Source: Acrasis kona (Eukaryota; Heterolobosea; Eutetramitea; Acrasida; Acrasidae). From it: a stretch of 64,000 nt of DNA. The stretch's first letter is position 1; every line of letters begins with the position of its first letter. The translations under genes were made by a program, and so were the position numbers. The notes beneath the pieces were generated by a model. It was not told the origin of the DNA, searched no databases, and saw nothing but the letters and a program-made list of their open reading frames with translations. This document shows, one piece after another, positions 62,962 to 64,000 of the stretch. The stretch covers positions 40,375 through 104,374 of the forward strand of contig JAOPGA020000356.1 in assembly GCA_026419775.2 (NCBI GenBank), given 5' to 3'.

Positions 62962-64000
62962 ATGAACAAGAGAGTTTTCTCTATTATCGTCCTCATCGCT
63001 CTTTGGGCTTTCGTAAGTGCCCACCAATGCGGAACAAACCTTTCTGGTGACAATAATGCTTCTCCAGCAAGAAGGCTAAGAACATCGTCAAGCTGCCTCC
63101 CCGATGCTAATCTTTCCGGTGATAATAACGCTTCTCCTGCAAGAAGAGCACGTACTCCAGTTTGCAGTGGAAAAGGTGGTTGCGTAAACCAGGTTTGCGT
63201 CTGTAATCCTGGATTTGAAGGTGAAAATTGTGAGTTTGACTGCACCACAACAACCAGTGCACCAACTACCACAACTGCACCACCAGTTCAACTTACTCCA
63301 AGACCAACTACTTGCCCGCCATGCCCATGTGGTGAGACCAATTTGTCTGGCGACAACAACGCATCACCAGCAAGAGGAATACGCACAACTTGCCCAGTCT
63401 GCAAGGAATGCCCAACCACAACCACCGCTGCACCAACAACCACAACTGCACCACCAGTGCAGTTAACTCCAAGACCAACAACCAGTGCACCAACCACTAC
63501 TTGCCCACCATGCCCATGTGGTGAGACTAACCTATCTGGAGACAACAACGCATCACCAGCAAGAAGACAACGCACAACTTGTCCAGTCTGCAAAGAGTGC
63601 CCAACTACCACAACTGCTGCACCAACCACAACAACTGCTGCACCCACAACTACTACAGCCGCACCAACAACCACAACTGCACCACCAGTCCAGTTGACAC
63701 CAAGACCAACAACCAGTGCACCAACTACCACTTGCCCACCATGCCCATGTGGTGAGACTAACCTATCTGGCGACAACAATGCATCTCCAGCAAGAAGACT
63801 TAGACGCACTGACGGTTCATGCCCAACATGCAAACCATGTACAGCCGTACCATGCTGGACTTGCCCAAGTGGATTCATTCATTGGTATGATGCAGGTGTT
63901 ACTGCTGCTCCTGGTGGCGATAGATGCGCTTGCGTTCCTGTTCCCACAACTCAAGCTCCAACTACTGCTGCACCAACCACAACTACTGCTGCACCAACAA
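62962..64000 (+). CDS. Secreted EGF-like protein with LSGDNNASPAR and Thr-Pro repeats (partial, runs off the right edge)
   Basis: At least 346 residues, open to the window end. Signal peptide VFSIIVLIALWAFVSA. One EGF-like module (CSGKGGCVNQVCVCNPGFEGENC) at about 70-95. Five copies of a 13-residue unit NLSGDNNASPARR (once ending ARG) at about residues 26, 50, 127, 190 and 267. The last three follow Cys-rich stretches (CPPCPCGET). Copies are separated by (TTTTAAP)n and PPVQLTPRP linkers. Each unit has NLS and NAS glycosylation sequons and mostly ends in a dibasic Arg-Arg. It may be a surface/matrix protein or a precursor cut at the dibasic sites; the sequence does not decide. The C terminus is outside. 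Confidence 0.7.
   Translation, partial: MNKRVFSIIVLIALWAFVSAHQCGTNLSGDNNASPARRLRTSSSCLPDANLSGDNNASPARRARTPVCSGKGGCVNQVCVCNPGFEGENCEFDCTTTTSAPTTTTAPPVQLTPRPTTCPPCPCGETNLSGDNNASPARGIRTTCPVCKECPTTTTAAPTTTTAPPVQLTPRPTTSAPTTTCPPCPCGETNLSGDNNASPARRQRTTCPVCKECPTTTTAAPTTTTAAPTTTTAAPTTTTAPPVQLTPRPTTSAPTTTCPPCPCGETNLSGDNNASPARRLRRTDGSCPTCKPCTAVPCWTCPSGFIHWYDAGVTAAPGGDRCACVPVPTTQAPTTAAPTTTTAAPT
63037..63798 (+). repeat. Five coding repeats of the LSGDNNASPAR unit
   Basis: Copies lie at 63037-63075, 63109-63147, 63340-63375, 63529-63567 and 63760-63798. Copies 4 and 5 are nearly identical in bases with the CCACCATGCCCATGTGG lead, implying recent duplication; copies 1 and 2 differ by synonymous changes. 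Confidence 0.85.

Noticed and set aside
63037-63798. CRISPR-like spaced repeats
   Set aside because: The repeats are protein-coding in one frame, vary at synonymous positions, and have spacers encoding Thr/Pro linkers; the genome is eukaryotic.
63288-63878. Val/Gly-rich minus-strand ORF over the EGF-like gene
   Set aside because: Antisense shadow of Thr/Pro repeats; the plus strand has a signal peptide, EGF Cys pattern and a start codon.

Overview
This is a eukaryotic nuclear genome segment, gene-dense and encoded on both strands. About half of the genes are intronless. The others carry very short GT-AG introns (about 32-60 nt, one of about 102 nt), most with a recognisable pyrimidine-TAA-pyrimidine branch site 8-20 nt before the AG. 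Several proteins read in full only after these introns are removed, and in many cases the splice rebuilds a family motif exactly. The standard genetic code works throughout. The gene content (axonemal-type dynein tail, ankyrin/WH2 actin regulator, fungal-like secreted GH71 glucanase and glutaminase A, SHAQKYF MYB, mucin-like and EGF-like surface proteins) suggests a free-living amoeboid or amoeboflagellate protist. A heterolobosean of the Acrasis/Naegleria kind is my best guess, but this is inference and not proven by any marker here.

Layout. 1-5 kb: a large secretory/membrane protein with a Cys-rich ectodomain running off the left edge (ABCG-like), then a PQ-loop lysosomal-type transporter. 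5.9-8.5 kb: a secreted basic protein, a tRNA-Ser-like gene and a SHAQKYF MYB protein. 8.8-16.4 kb: secreted GH71 glucanase, small membrane protein, Hsp33 chaperone, Kv-type potassium channel, membrane-anchored glycoside hydrolase with a one-base frameshift, and a BED-finger fragment beside an unknown protein. 17-24.6 kb: SAMHD1-like HD phosphohydrolase, 2-oxoglutarate oxygenase, propionyl-CoA carboxylase alpha chain, and an ankyrin/coiled-coil/polyproline/WH2 protein, also with a one-base frameshift. 24.7-31.3 kb: two membrane proteins, a dynein heavy chain tail without motor, and a secreted lysine-rich polycation. 32-46 kb: RER1, flavin amine oxidase, a possible mitoribosomal protein, a candidate N-myristoylated protein, HMG-CoA lyase, an F-box protein, a conserved-looking unknown, a C2-like protein, acyl-CoA dehydrogenase, a ZPR1-sirtuin fusion, an RraA-fold protein and a degenerate tail-anchored prolyl-hydroxylase-like protein. 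46-57 kb: glutaminase A, SLC25 carrier, Met-rich calcium-loop protein, DDX60-like helicase, an isolated piece of LSU rRNA and a mucin-like surface protein. 57.9-64 kb: a PQQ-propeller/cupredoxin/multicopper-oxidase fusion, and a repeat-rich EGF-like secreted protein running off the right edge.

Functional themes. Mitochondrial acyl-CoA and branched-chain/propionate catabolism (PCCA, HMG-CoA lyase, acyl-CoA dehydrogenase) is spread over the window rather than clustered. There is a strong secreted/extracellular component: GH71, glycoside hydrolase, glutaminase A, copper oxidase fusion, lysine-rich, mucin-like and EGF-like proteins. The most unusual items are three domain architectures (quinoprotein-cupredoxin-multicopper oxidase; ZPR1-SIR2; dynein tail without AAA motor), an LSU rRNA fragment lying between protein genes, a tRNA-Ser with an abnormal D-arm, and an extreme secreted polycation.
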